This document shows positions 1 through 7,493 of a stretch of 12,755 nucleotides of DNA, piece by piece. Under the pieces are notes generated by a model, which saw only the letters and a program-made list of their open reading frames with translations, was not told the origin of the DNA and searched no databases. Origin of the DNA: Thiohalomonas sp. (GTDB taxonomy: Bacteria > Pseudomonadota > Gammaproteobacteria > GRL18); the NCBI GenBank assembly GCA_023864145.1, contig JAIVER010000011.1:1-12755 (forward strand), in the 5' to 3' direction. The first letter of the stretch is position 1. Every line of letters begins with the position of its first letter. The translations under genes and the position numbers were made by a program.

Positions 1-123
1 TTCTTTTCCATTTCCAGAATGCTTATGTTGCATTTCTAGAGCTGATTTTTCATGGGCTGTGAGAGTAATTTGCGTCATTGGATAATTTTGGTCTTTTTCT
101 CTATGAAAATCAAGCATTTTCAT
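1..123 (-). CDS. IS630-type transposase, N-terminal fragment (runs off window)
   Basis: The minus-strand frame is open from ATG at 123-121 to base 1, giving 41 residues that begin MKMLDFHREK and contain MTQITLTAHEKSALEMQHKH. The ITLT-x-x-EK-x-ALE-x-xHK pattern resembles the start of IS630-family transposases, just before their helix-turn-helix domain; this is recognition from memory, not a search. The DDE catalytic part is off the window. Possible starts are the ATGs at 123, 117 or 78; the last (MTQITL) is closest to the usual family start. The ATG at 123 overlaps the folK stop codon (ATGA). The right-hand copy has the same N-terminus with H7Y and K10E. Confidence 0.65.
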   Translation of the reverse strand, partial: MKMLDFHREKDQNYPMTQITLTAHEKSALEMQHKHSGNGKE

Positions 124-135
124 AGAGCATGGGTA
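1..135 (-). mobile_element. Left-end copy of an IS630-type insertion sequence, terminal part only
   Basis: The reverse complement of 50-137 aligns without gaps to 12668-12755 at 83 of 88 positions, so the same repeat bounds the window on both sides in opposite orientation. Similarity stops in the shared word TATACCCATG. The TA just outside CCCATG (134-135) fits the TA target of the IS630/Tc1-mariner superfamily. The family is inferred from the encoded N-terminus (see the CDS). The far end of the element lies outside the window, so its length and terminal inverted repeats cannot be judged. The exact boundary is uncertain by a few bases because the flanks also share AATATA. Confidence 0.75.
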
Positions 136-623
136 TATTTATTGAGTTTATTTAAGGCATCCCAGGACATTTTTGCTGCGATAGCGAATAAATCACCCAG
201 GCCTGGTATATCAATTGCGCCGGCAATTTCAAATAAGGGGTGGATCACAAAGTTGCGATATTGCAGCTGTGCATGAGGTATTGTGAGTGTTTCTGTCTGA
301 ATTTTGGACTCCCCATAGAGTAATATATCTAAATCCAGTGTTCGAGCACCCCATTTTTCATTTCTTTCACGCCCCTGTGCTGCTTCAATTTTATGCAGCC
401 TTTGTAATATCTGCTCTGCTGTTAAGACAGTTTCCAACATTGCCGCCGCATTAATATAATCATTTTGAGGCGGCGCATCAGAAAGAACTAATGCTTTGCT
501 TTGGTAGAAACTCGACACTTTAAGTAATTGTAGTTCCGGCTCTTTTTTTATACTATCCAGAGCATTTTGCAACTGAACTGATGGCTCTGATAAATTACTA
601 CCCAGACCGATATAACATATCAT
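120..623 (-). CDS. folK: 2-amino-4-hydroxy-6-hydroxymethyldihydropteridine pyrophosphokinase (HPPK)
   Basis: FolK transfers pyrophosphate from ATP to 6-hydroxymethyl-7,8-dihydropterin, a cytosolic step of folate synthesis. The 167-residue product is close to the usual length of about 160. It starts with CYIGLGSNL (residues 3-11) and carries the family signature KWGARTLDLDILLYG, in which D97 and D99 match the magnesium-binding aspartates of HPPK. A conserved RNFVIHPLFEIA segment follows. The start ATG at 623 overlaps the pcnB stop by 4 bp (ATGA), which suggests translational coupling. The last few codons (THAL and TGA) fall inside sequence shared with the IS copy at the right window end, so the C-terminal tail and stop are probably IS-derived; the conserved core is intact. 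In many gammaproteobacteria panB and panC follow folK; here the IS lies there instead. Confidence 0.95.
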   Translation of the reverse strand: MICYIGLGSNLSEPSVQLQNALDSIKKEPELQLLKVSSFYQSKALVLSDAPPQNDYINAAAMLETVLTAEQILQRLHKIEAAQGRERNEKWGARTLDLDILLYGESKIQTETLTIPHAQLQYRNFVIHPLFEIAGAIDIPGLGDLFAIAAKMSWDALNKLNKYTHAL

Positions 624-1969
624 TCACTACGACCCAAATTAGCTGAGTGCTCAACAGCATTTTGACTTGCCGGTTTTCTTCTACGACGTTTCTTGCGTCT
701 TCCCTGTTTTTTTTGAGGCCGCAGCAGGGATTCACACATCATTTCCTGTTCAGATAACTTTTTCGTCTGTATTTCAGTCCACCATTCACAAAATGATGTT
801 AATTCTGGCTCGCCCACGCCATTTCTTAATAATAGAAAATCATAAGCAGCACGAAAACGTTTATTCTCCAACGTTCTTAATGCTCTTTTTCGCGTTGGGT
901 GCTGCAATTGCGGCTGCATATGCCAGATTTCTCTCATCATCAGGCTAAGACGCTTAGGAATAGAAGTATGTGCCTGCTGCCGCGTAATCACCTCACGGCT
1001 GGCACTAAGCAATGCTTCCATCTCATGTTGGCCCAGCTCAATAAAACGGTTTTTATACTCATGCAGCGGATGCCAAAGTAACACTGCCAGAAAAAAAGCC
1101 GGGTTAAGCGATTTACCTGTAGCTATCCGTGCGTCGGTATTTCTTAAAGCCTGCTCAATTAACTGTAGTGTCCCTGAGTTTGCTTCCTGATTCAGCTTAA
1201 TAGAAGCTTCAGTCATTGGAAATAATAATTCAAACAGAGGATATTCTCTGAGCAGCTGGAAACATTTAAGACCATAACCACCTTGAAACATTTTAATGGT
1301 TTCATCAAATAATCGAGTGACAGGAATATCTTCTAGCAAAGCAGCCAGGTCAAAGATCAGATTATTGGTGTGATGTTCCATTTGAAAATCAAGTTTGGCG
1401 GCAAAACGCACTGCCCTGAGCATTCTCACCGGATCTTCACGATAGCGAGTATCTGCATCACCAATCATGCGTATTATTTTATATTTCAGATCATCCATGC
1501 CGCCGGTAAAATCAACAATGGAATCATCACGAATATTATAATACAGCGCATTGATTGAAAAATCCCGGCGCAGGGCATCTTCTTCAAGGCTGCCAAAGAC
1601 ATTATCCCGAATAATACGGCCATCTTTATTTTGATCGGCACGAGCAGTGCTTTCTCCCTCGTGAGGACCTCGAAAGGTGGCCACTTCAATCACATCACGA
1701 CCATAAAGAATATGTGCCAGACGAAAGCGCCTGCCAATCAAACGGCAATTGCGAAAGAGGCTTTTGACTTCTTCTGGGTGGGCATCAGTGGCCACATCAA
1801 AATCTTTTGGCTTTTTACCCAGTAATAAATCCCTCACGCCACCACCAACAAGATAGGCCTGATAACCGGCATCTTTAAGACGATAGAGTACTTTTAATGC
1901 ATTATCACTGATAGCATCCCTTGGTACTAAATGTTCTTGTTTACTTACTATCCGTTTTTTAATTTTCAT
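620..1969 (-). CDS. pcnB: Poly(A) polymerase I
   Basis: PcnB adds poly(A) tails to RNA 3' ends and so promotes their decay. The 449-residue protein has the class II nucleotidyltransferase core: YLVGGGVRDLLLG (residues 39-51), then KDFDVAT with catalytic aspartates D56 and D58, then RRFRLAHI and DVIEVATFRGP. The RNA- and ATP-binding block DALRRDFSINALYY and the REDPVRMLRAVRFAAKL motif follow. The C-terminus (about 420-434) is very basic (KKQGRRKKRRRRKP), as in proteobacterial PcnB, and separates it from the related CCA-adding enzyme, as does its length. The start is ATG at 1969; no strong ribosome binding site is visible. It overlaps folK by 4 bp and is likely co-transcribed with it. An IS4-family element lies only about 46 bp beyond the start on the upstream side. 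Confidence 0.95.
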   Translation of the reverse strand: MKIKKRIVSKQEHLVPRDAISDNALKVLYRLKDAGYQAYLVGGGVRDLLLGKKPKDFDVATDAHPEEVKSLFRNCRLIGRRFRLAHILYGRDVIEVATFRGPHEGESTARADQNKDGRIIRDNVFGSLEEDALRRDFSINALYYNIRDDSIVDFTGGMDDLKYKIIRMIGDADTRYREDPVRMLRAVRFAAKLDFQMEHHTNNLIFDLAALLEDIPVTRLFDETIKMFQGGYGLKCFQLLREYPLFELLFPMTEASIKLNQEANSGTLQLIEQALRNTDARIATGKSLNPAFFLAVLLWHPLHEYKNRFIELGQHEMEALLSASREVITRQQAHTSIPKRLSLMMREIWHMQPQLQHPTRKRALRTLENKRFRAAYDFLLLRNGVGEPELTSFCEWWTEIQTKKLSEQEMMCESLLRPQKKQGRRKKRRRRKPASQNAVEHSANLGRSE

Positions 1970-2015
1970 GCCTGAATTTTCGTTGGGAAACCAATGTTAT
2001 TTATCTTGTTAAAAT

Positions 2016-2025
2016 AGTGCCCGCT
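2016..2025. repeat. Left copy of the 10-bp target site duplication of the IS4-family element
   Basis: AGTGCCCGCT directly precedes the left terminal inverted repeat and is repeated exactly at 3469-3478 after the right one. Ten bases is in the range known for IS4-family elements. Confidence 0.9.
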
Positions 2026-3468
2026 CATAGGTAAGATCTTAAGAAGTTGAAATGAAGCTCAATTGATGATCAAATAGGAGTTCTCACACCCATATTTTCA
2101 TTACAAAAAACCTTCCAATGAACATTACCATAATCATCAAAAAACTGAAACAAGTCTTAAGCGAAAATAAATTAAATCGACTGGGAAAGAAACGGGCTTT
2201 ACTCAAAGAAAAAGGAATGTAACGGCATTTCAAGTGGTTATAGCCATGATATGTGCGCTTGGAGAAAAAGACACGCGGTACTTATCCGATATACTGAGGT
2301 ATTTTAATCACCTGACGGGACAAAGCGTAAAATACAAACCGTTTCATAATCAGCTATCCAAAGAGGCATTGGCTGAGTTGATGAAAGCCGTTACCGACAA
2401 GGTTTTTAGCTGCTGGATAAATGATGTACTCAGGTACAACAATAGTCATTTTTCACAGTTTAACAAAGTGTTGATACAGGATGGTAGTTCATTTTCTGTT
2501 AAAAAAAGTTTAAAAAATATTTGGCCTGGACGATTCACCAAAATTAGTCCTGCTGCCATAGAACTTCATGCAACAATTAATTTGCATAATGGCAGTTTTG
2601 AACAAGCCACGATTACACCGGATACTTTCTCAGAAAGAGCGGAAATGCCAGCGGTTGATGATTTAAAGGGCTACTTCTTTTTGGCTGACAGAGGCTATTA
2701 TTCCAGTAATTTTATTCTCAAATTGGATGAAGCCGGTGGTTATTATGTCCTAAGAGCCAAAGGCTTAAAACGAGCACTGGTTCATCAGGCAGTTCAAGGT
2801 GATGGCAAGAGACTGGTTAATAAAAAACGGCCCCAGTTATCCCAGCTTCAGACTCGGTTACCTAAAAAACAACTGGTTGATATAGATATTGAAATTAATG
2901 GTGAGCTTGTCCGGTTAATTGCTGTGTGGAGCCCAAAAGAAAAAAGACATACTTATCTGATCACTAATTTAAACAGACAAGAATTCAGTGCAGTAGAAGT
3001 GACTCATATTTATCGTATGAGATGGCAAGTGGAATTATTGTTCAACTAGAGTGTAAATCGCATAACAGCTTACATGGTTTTAATACCGAAAAAGCCTCAT
3101 TACCGGAATCATTAATTTGGACCAGCCTGATATCAATGATATTAAAGCGATTTATGACCGGTAGCATTGAGCAAATATTCAAGGTGGAGATCTCAACCAT
3201 GACGGTTTCTAAAACTACCGTTGTTTGGTGCTATGGCATTTTGGAAGCTATTCTACAAAAACGAAGAAAAGCTTTACTTTAGTGAATAGAGTGAGTGAAG
3301 CTTGCGAATTTTTAAAAGAGAATGCTTGTCGAGCCCATTCAAAGCGTGACCGGCAGAAAGGCATTCATCAATATGGTCTGGAGCCAGCATTTTATGCTGC
3401 TTTTTGATATAGAACGGGTAGGTATTTATATGAAATTTAAAGATAAATTCCTTAAGTACCTACCTATG
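2026..3468 (+). mobile_element. IS4-family insertion sequence, complete ends, decayed transposase (1443 bp)
   Basis: The element begins CATAGGTAAGATCTTAAG (2026-2043). The reverse complement of 3451-3468 reads CATAGGTAGGTACTTAAG, an 18-bp imperfect terminal inverted repeat with 15 matches. It is flanked by a perfect 10-bp direct repeat. Length, CAT ends and duplication size fit the IS4 family, and the encoded transposase carries the family's DDE and YREK motifs. Near the right end, GGTAGGTA (3417-3424) can pair with TACCTACC (3457-3464). The element lies between pcnB and the CNP1-like gene. It carries no passenger gene. Confidence 0.92.
2118..3407 (+). pseudogene. IS4-family transposase, broken by three frame changes
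   Basis: Protein similarity continues through four segments in changing frames. Segment 1 starts at ATG 2118 (MNITIIIKKLKQVLSENKLN) and stops at 2220-2222. Segment 2 is open through 2234-3049, entered by a -1 shift near the A-rich run at 2207-2215. It holds the first catalytic aspartate in VLIQDGS (codon 2480) and the second in FLADRGYY (codon 2687). It also has Y, R and E of the YREK signature (YRMRWQVE, Glu codon 3032), then stops. Segment 3 resumes at about 3043 with ECKSHNSLHGFNTEKASL, restoring the Lys of YREK in another frame. Segment 4, entered between about 3240 and 3290, is SEACEFLKENACRAHSKRD and ends at 3407. The second change separates E from K, so this copy is very probably inactive. 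The first change alone could be programmed; the other two look like decay. Confidence 0.88.
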
Positions 3469-3478
3469 AGTGCCCGCT
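3469..3478. repeat. Right copy of the 10-bp target site duplication
   Basis: AGTGCCCGCT directly follows the element's right end and matches 2016-2025 exactly, so the insertion is simple, with no deletion at either side. Confidence 0.9.
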
Positions 3479-3483
3479 AATAA

Positions 3484-4065
3484 TCAATTGTAAAGCCCAT
3501 CAACTTCACCTTTACCATACTTTATATTTTGTATAATGACATGACGTTTTAAAGGGACGCCACTATGATCACAAAAATAGTTAGCAGCTAAAATCGGGCC
3601 ATAGCCCATCACGCCACCGGAATGAAAAAGTTTCCAGGCTGCATTCGATTTCAGGATGAATTTTTTCTTACCATCCATACCGGTACTGCCATAAGCATAA
3701 TTTTTTATTTGGCCGCTGGTACAACGTATGCCGTCAAGCATAGCATTATCGGCACCACTGCTGGAACGAATAACAATAACATAGCGTACTACGCCATCTG
3801 CTCCAATAGTCAAACTTTTACCATCAATCAGATATTGATAATTTTGATATGCCGGCGGACCCGTTACTTCCAATAAATCACTATTTCCCGGATATGCAGG
3901 TATAGCATTACTGCCTTCCTTCCAGATATAGTCTTCGACCCCCTCATTTTCCTGATATTCCTGGCGATGAGTACCCCATTTATCCCAGACATCTGCAGCC
4001 AAAACAACAGTGCTCTGAATTAATAGACTGGTTAGTAGAAAGGATACTGTTAACTGTTTATTCAT
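3484..4065 (-). CDS. Secreted CNP1-like family protein of unknown function
   Basis: The 193-residue product begins with a clear signal peptide: MNKQ, a hydrophobic stretch to about residue 20, and a likely cleavage after VLA (residue 23). It is therefore probably periplasmic. The mature part has IWKEGSNAIPAYPGNSDLLEV, then YLIDGKSLTIGADGVVRYVIVIRSSSGA, then LDGIRCTSGQIKNYAYGS. This pattern (acidic W-x-E, PAYP, SLxxGxDGVVRY, SGAxN, GIRC) matches my memory of the CNP1-like family (PF08750), which has no established function. Two cysteines could form a disulfide. The start ATG at 4065 is fixed by the signal peptide. The gene stands alone: the IS4-family element lies 5 bp past its target duplication downstream, and xseB is divergent upstream. 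No promoter stands out. Confidence 0.8.
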   Translation of the reverse strand: MNKQLTVSFLLTSLLIQSTVVLAADVWDKWGTHRQEYQENEGVEDYIWKEGSNAIPAYPGNSDLLEVTGPPAYQNYQYLIDGKSLTIGADGVVRYVIVIRSSSGADNAMLDGIRCTSGQIKNYAYGSTGMDGKKKFILKSNAAWKLFHSGGVMGYGPILAANYFCDHSGVPLKRHVIIQNIKYGKGEVDGLYN

Positions 4066-4240
4066 AAAAACTCAATTTAAAACTAAATTAAAGGTGGAGA
4101 TAACTAACCGCTGCTCGCGTTACAGACACTCTTTACTTACCATTAATTGGCTAAAATAAGCTAAAGGCCTTTACCATCGCTATGCGCAATATTACAATTA
4201 TAGCATCAACTAACCTGAAACCTCGAATAAGCTGAAATTT
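4066..4240. other. Divergent intergenic region between the CNP1-like gene and xseB
   Basis: These 175 bases must hold the start signals for both directions. A plausible sigma-70 promoter facing xseB is listed separately. No convincing promoter toward the CNP1-like gene, RNA gene or small ORF was seen. Confidence 0.6.
4170..4198 (+). promoter_or_regulatory. Candidate sigma-70 promoter for xseB-ispA
   Basis: TTTACC (4170-4175) and TACAAT (4193-4198) are separated by 17 bp. They match 4 of 6 and 5 of 6 positions of the -35 and -10 consensus. Transcription would begin about 35 bp before xseB. AT-rich DNA produces such matches by chance, so this is a candidate only. Confidence 0.4.
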
Positions 4241-4519
4241 ATGACCCCCAAAAGCACTGTCAAGAAAAAAACATCAGGAACAAAAGCTAATAAAAGTTTT
4301 GATTTTGAGGCATCTCTCAATGAATTAGAAAAATTAGTCGATGCACTTGAGGAAGGCGATTTAAGCCTGGAGCAGTCACTACAGGATTTTGAACGGGGCA
4401 TTAATTTAACCCGTTCCTGTCAAAATGCGTTGACTGAAGCCCAGCAAAAAGTAAAAATCTTATTAGAAAATAATGACCAGCCTACTCTTGAGGACTATCA
4501 GCCTAAGGCTCCGAAATAG
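4241..4519 (+). CDS. xseB: Exodeoxyribonuclease VII small subunit
   Basis: XseB is the small subunit of exonuclease VII, a cytoplasmic enzyme that degrades single-stranded DNA; several copies bind each XseA. The 92-residue product contains the family core FDFEASLNELEKLVDALEEGDLSLEQSLQDFERGINLTRSCQNALTEAQQKV in a two-helix arrangement (about residues 20-70): LEKLV, LEEGDLSLEQSL, FERG and C-x-x-x-L-x-x-A-x-x-K-V are its hallmarks. The first 18 residues are Lys/Thr-rich and slightly longer than in many homologues. The start is ATG at 4241 with no strong ribosome binding site. The TAG stop shares its G with the GTG start of ispA, the order xseB-ispA-dxs known from other gammaproteobacteria. xseA is not in the window. 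Confidence 0.94.
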   Translation: MTPKSTVKKKTSGTKANKSFDFEASLNELEKLVDALEEGDLSLEQSLQDFERGINLTRSCQNALTEAQQKVKILLENNDQPTLEDYQPKAPK

Positions 4520-5403
4520 TGCCTCTGAAACAATTGACCGAACATTATCAACAACGTGTTGACGGTGCATTAGAGCTGCTGCTCAGCAAAACATCTAATA
4601 TTGCTGCTGAATTGCACCAGGCTATGCACTACAGCACCTTTAATGGCGGCAAAAGAATTCGTCCGCTACTGGTTTATTTAACCGGTATGGCACTCAATGT
4701 CACGCCAGAACATCAGGATGCTCCGGCCTGTGCTGTTGAATTAATCCATTGTTATTCACTCGTTCACGATGATATGCCTGCTATGGATGATGACGATTTA
4801 CGCCGCGGCAAGCCAACCTGTCATAAGCAGTTTTCTGAAGCCACTGCACTGCTTACTGGTGATGCCTTACAAACCCTTGCCTTTGAAGCTCTCACACAAA
4901 GCTCTCACCTTAGTGATAAACAAATCGTATCCATGGTCAAGGTATTAGCACAAACCACTGGTGCTGCCGGAATGGCTGGCGGTCAGGCAATTGATTTAGC
5001 GTCAACAGGAAAAATATTAACTCTGAAACAATTAAAAATTATGCACGAACATAAAACCGGGACGCTTATCCGCGCCAGCGTGCAACTAGGTGCATTGTGT
5101 TCACCAGAATTGGATCCCGCTGACTTAAACGCACTGGATACTTATGCCAGGAATATTGGTCTCTCATTTCAAATCAAAGATGATATTCTTGATATTGAAT
5201 CTGACACATTAACCTTAGGCAAGCAGCAAGGTGCCGATATTAACCTGAACAAAGCCACATACCCTGCGCTATTGGGCCTTGATGGTGCAAAAAAAATGGC
5301 TTTGGAATGTCATCAAAACGCATTGGACAGCATTAGTCATTTTGATCAGCAGTCTGCTCTGCTGCGGGACTTGTCTGAATATATTATTACCCGTGATCAT
5401 TAA
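4519..5403 (+). CDS. ispA: Farnesyl diphosphate synthase (geranyltranstransferase)
   Basis: IspA condenses isopentenyl diphosphate with dimethylallyl and then geranyl diphosphate to make farnesyl diphosphate, the precursor of undecaprenyl carrier and quinone side chains. The 294-residue length is usual. The first aspartate-rich motif is DDMPAMD (residues 84-90) in LVHDDMPAMDDDDLRRGKPT. The second is DDILD (221-225) in SFQIKDDILDIESD. The GGKRIRP motif (43-49) binds diphosphate. Tyr79, five residues before the first motif, is the aromatic residue expected where chain growth stops at C15. The start is GTG at 4519, whose first base is the last base of the xseB stop codon (TAGTG), so translation is probably coupled. 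Confidence 0.95.
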   Translation: MPLKQLTEHYQQRVDGALELLLSKTSNIAAELHQAMHYSTFNGGKRIRPLLVYLTGMALNVTPEHQDAPACAVELIHCYSLVHDDMPAMDDDDLRRGKPTCHKQFSEATALLTGDALQTLAFEALTQSSHLSDKQIVSMVKVLAQTTGAAGMAGGQAIDLASTGKILTLKQLKIMHEHKTGTLIRASVQLGALCSPELDPADLNALDTYARNIGLSFQIKDDILDIESDTLTLGKQQGADINLNKATYPALLGLDGAKKMALECHQNALDSISHFDQQSALLRDLSEYIITRDH

Positions 5404-5526
5404 ATTAAGGTATACTTCTCAGTTCTGTGGCCGTACCCCTAAATTAGATTCAACTGACCTATTTAGGATAATGCCTGTGGTTTAATAATTATTGATTAAA
5501 CAGCCGTCTATATTAATGATATACCT
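5404..5526. other. ispA-dxs intergenic region with a 7-bp inverted repeat
   Basis: This 123-bp gap is large for genes of one operon. It holds CCTAAAT (5438-5444) and ATTTAGG (5461-5467), able to form a 7-bp stem with a 16-base loop but with no T-run after it. The sequence GATAAT (5467-5472) with TTAGAT 17 bp upstream is a weak promoter candidate for dxs. Neither is decisive, so dxs may be read through from xseB-ispA, from its own promoter, or both. Confidence 0.3.
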
Positions 5527-7449
5527 ATGACAGATCTTTTGCGTTACCCGTTATTAAACACCATCAAATCACCTGATGATTTAGACGATCTGAATAAAGA
5601 TCAGCTGATATTATTAGCAGCAGAGCTGAGATCATTTTTACTGCATACTCTGGATAATATTGGAGGACATCTCTCTTCTAATCTGGGTGCAGTTGAATTA
5701 ACCATTGCTTTACATCGAATCTTCAATGCACCCGCTGATAAAATCATCTGGGATGTTGGACACCAGGCCTACCCGCATAAAATTCTTACTGGACGTGCTC
5801 AACAACTCGATACAATACGCATAAAAAATGGCCTTTCCGGCTTTCCCAAACGTTCTGAAAGTCCCTATGATGCCTTTGGTGTCGGCCATTCCAGCACCTC
5901 CATCAGTGCTGCTTTGGGCATGGCTATCGCTGCAAAAAAAGCAGGCTTAAAGCAAAAATCAGTTGCTGTCATTGGTGATGGTGCGATGACCGCAGGTATG
6001 GCTTTTGAAGCACTTAATCATGCAGGTGATCTGGATGCTGATTTATTAGTCATCTTAAATGATAACGATATGTCTATTTCACCCAATGTGGGCGGCTTAT
6101 CTAATTATTTTGCCAAAGTACTGTCTGGAAAACTTTATACCTCCGTAAAGTCAAATTCTAAAAAAGTGCTCAGTTCCATGCCGTCAGTCTGGGAACTGGC
6201 CTGCCGTGCTGAAGAACATATGAAAGGTATGGTTATTCCCGGTACTTTATTTGAAGAATTAGGCTTTAACTATATTGGCCCGGTTGATGGTCATGATCTA
6301 CCGCCATTATTAACGACCTTAAAAAACATTAAAGAACTATCCGGCCCTCAGTTTTTACACATCGTCACGCAAAAAGGCAAGGGCTTTGAAGCGGCAGAAA
6401 AAAATCCTACTCAATATCATGCCGCCTCACCAGGCTTTTATACCAATCCACCTGATAGCAGCTCTGCAAAGCCTGAAGCAGCACTCACCTATACTCAGGT
6501 TTTTAGCGAATGGATTGTCGATGCAGCCCATAAAAACCAACAATTAATCGGCATCACACCCGCTATGCGTGAAGGTTCTGGTCTGCTTGAGTTTTCCGAG
6601 CAGTTTACTGATCGCTATTATGATGTCGGTATTGCCGAGCAGCATTGTGTTACGCTTGCCGCAGGCATGGCTTGCGAGGGTTTAAGGCCCGTTGTTGCTA
6701 TCTATTCATCATTTCTGCAACGTGCCTATGATCAACTTATTCACGATGTGGCATTACAAAACCTGGGCGTATTATTTGCAATTGATCGAGCGGGTATTGT
6801 CGGCAATGACGGGGCAACTCATACCGGAAATTTTGATTTAAGTTTTATGCGTTGTATCCCTAATATGACGATTATGGCACCTGCTGACGAAAACGAATGT
6901 TATCACATGCTGGATTATGGTTTTGCTCTCAATTCTCCTGTCGCTGTGCGCTATCCGAGAGGCAAAGGACCAGGAAAGGCAATTGATAAACAACAATCAA
7001 TCCAGCTTGAAATGGGTAAAGGTGAATTGGTCTTTAATAATGAACAGGATAAAGAGATCACCGGGCAGGAAACACTGAAAACAGTGGCACTTTTAAATTT
7101 TGGCAGTTTGTTGCATGAAGCATTATTAGCGGCCGATGAGCTATCAGACAAATATCTCATCAAAATCGTCAATATGCGCTTTATCAAACCTCTTGATAGC
7201 AGGGCGCCACAACAGCTTGCTCAAAGCAGTGATCTGCTCATCACCTTAGAAGACAATAGCATTTTGGGTGGTGCCGGTAGTGCGGTCAATGAGTGTTTGA
7301 TTAGCCAGGCATCGATATGCCCGGTGATTAATCTGGGCTTACCTGATATATTTCCTGAGCATGCCACGCAACAGGAAATATATCATGATTACGGCCTTGA
7401 CTGCTCAGGCTTAGTCAAAACTATACAGGATAAGTTAGCGTTAAGATAA
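5527..7449 (+). CDS. dxs: 1-deoxy-D-xylulose-5-phosphate synthase
   Basis: Dxs is a thiamine diphosphate enzyme that joins pyruvate and glyceraldehyde 3-phosphate to DXP, the entry step of the MEP isoprenoid pathway and a branch to thiamine and pyridoxal synthesis. The 640 residues are slightly more than the usual 620. Seen in order: GGHLSSNLGAVELTIALH near the N-terminus; the WDVGHQAYPHKILTGR block; GHSSTSISAALGMA; the thiamine diphosphate motif GDGAMTAGMAFEALNHAG beginning at G150, ending with NDNDMSIS (N180); and DVGIAEQH, whose E371 aligns with the catalytic glutamate of transketolase-like enzymes. The C-terminal transketolase-type domain includes LEDNSILGGAGSAV. The start ATG at 5527 has a poor ribosome binding site but fits the family N-terminus. 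It is convergent with the DUF2797 gene. Confidence 0.97.
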   Translation: MTDLLRYPLLNTIKSPDDLDDLNKDQLILLAAELRSFLLHTLDNIGGHLSSNLGAVELTIALHRIFNAPADKIIWDVGHQAYPHKILTGRAQQLDTIRIKNGLSGFPKRSESPYDAFGVGHSSTSISAALGMAIAAKKAGLKQKSVAVIGDGAMTAGMAFEALNHAGDLDADLLVILNDNDMSISPNVGGLSNYFAKVLSGKLYTSVKSNSKKVLSSMPSVWELACRAEEHMKGMVIPGTLFEELGFNYIGPVDGHDLPPLLTTLKNIKELSGPQFLHIVTQKGKGFEAAEKNPTQYHAASPGFYTNPPDSSSAKPEAALTYTQVFSEWIVDAAHKNQQLIGITPAMREGSGLLEFSEQFTDRYYDVGIAEQHCVTLAAGMACEGLRPVVAIYSSFLQRAYDQLIHDVALQNLGVLFAIDRAGIVGNDGATHTGNFDLSFMRCIPNMTIMAPADENECYHMLDYGFALNSPVAVRYPRGKGPGKAIDKQQSIQLEMGKGELVFNNEQDKEITGQETLKTVALLNFGSLLHEALLAADELSDKYLIKIVNMRFIKPLDSRAPQQLAQSSDLLITLEDNSILGGAGSAVNECLISQASICPVINLGLPDIFPEHATQQEIYHDYGLDCSGLVKTIQDKLALR

Positions 7450-7488
7450 AGCAAAAGAAAGAGTCTGTAAATAAGTTTGCCTTTGCTT
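7449..7488. terminator. Weak candidate hairpin between convergent dxs and DUF2797 genes
   Basis: AAGCAAA (7449-7455) can pair with TTTGCTT (7482-7488), leaving a 26-base loop. The place between two convergent genes is right for a terminator, but the stem is short and A/T-rich and no clean T-run follows in either direction. Confidence 0.2.
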
Positions 7489-7493
7489 AGTGC

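Noticed and set aside
667..1825. Plus-strand ORFs of 60-93 codons opposite pcnB
   Set aside because: They are antisense shadows of a fully conserved gene, without ribosome binding sites or recognisable content.
2026..3478. Treating 3022-3282 and 3225-3407 as separate small genes
   Set aside because: Both continue the transposase sequence in other frames inside the IS and lack their own start signals.
6951..7187. Minus-strand 78-codon ORF within dxs
   Set aside because: It lies wholly opposite conserved dxs codons and has no recognisable motif.
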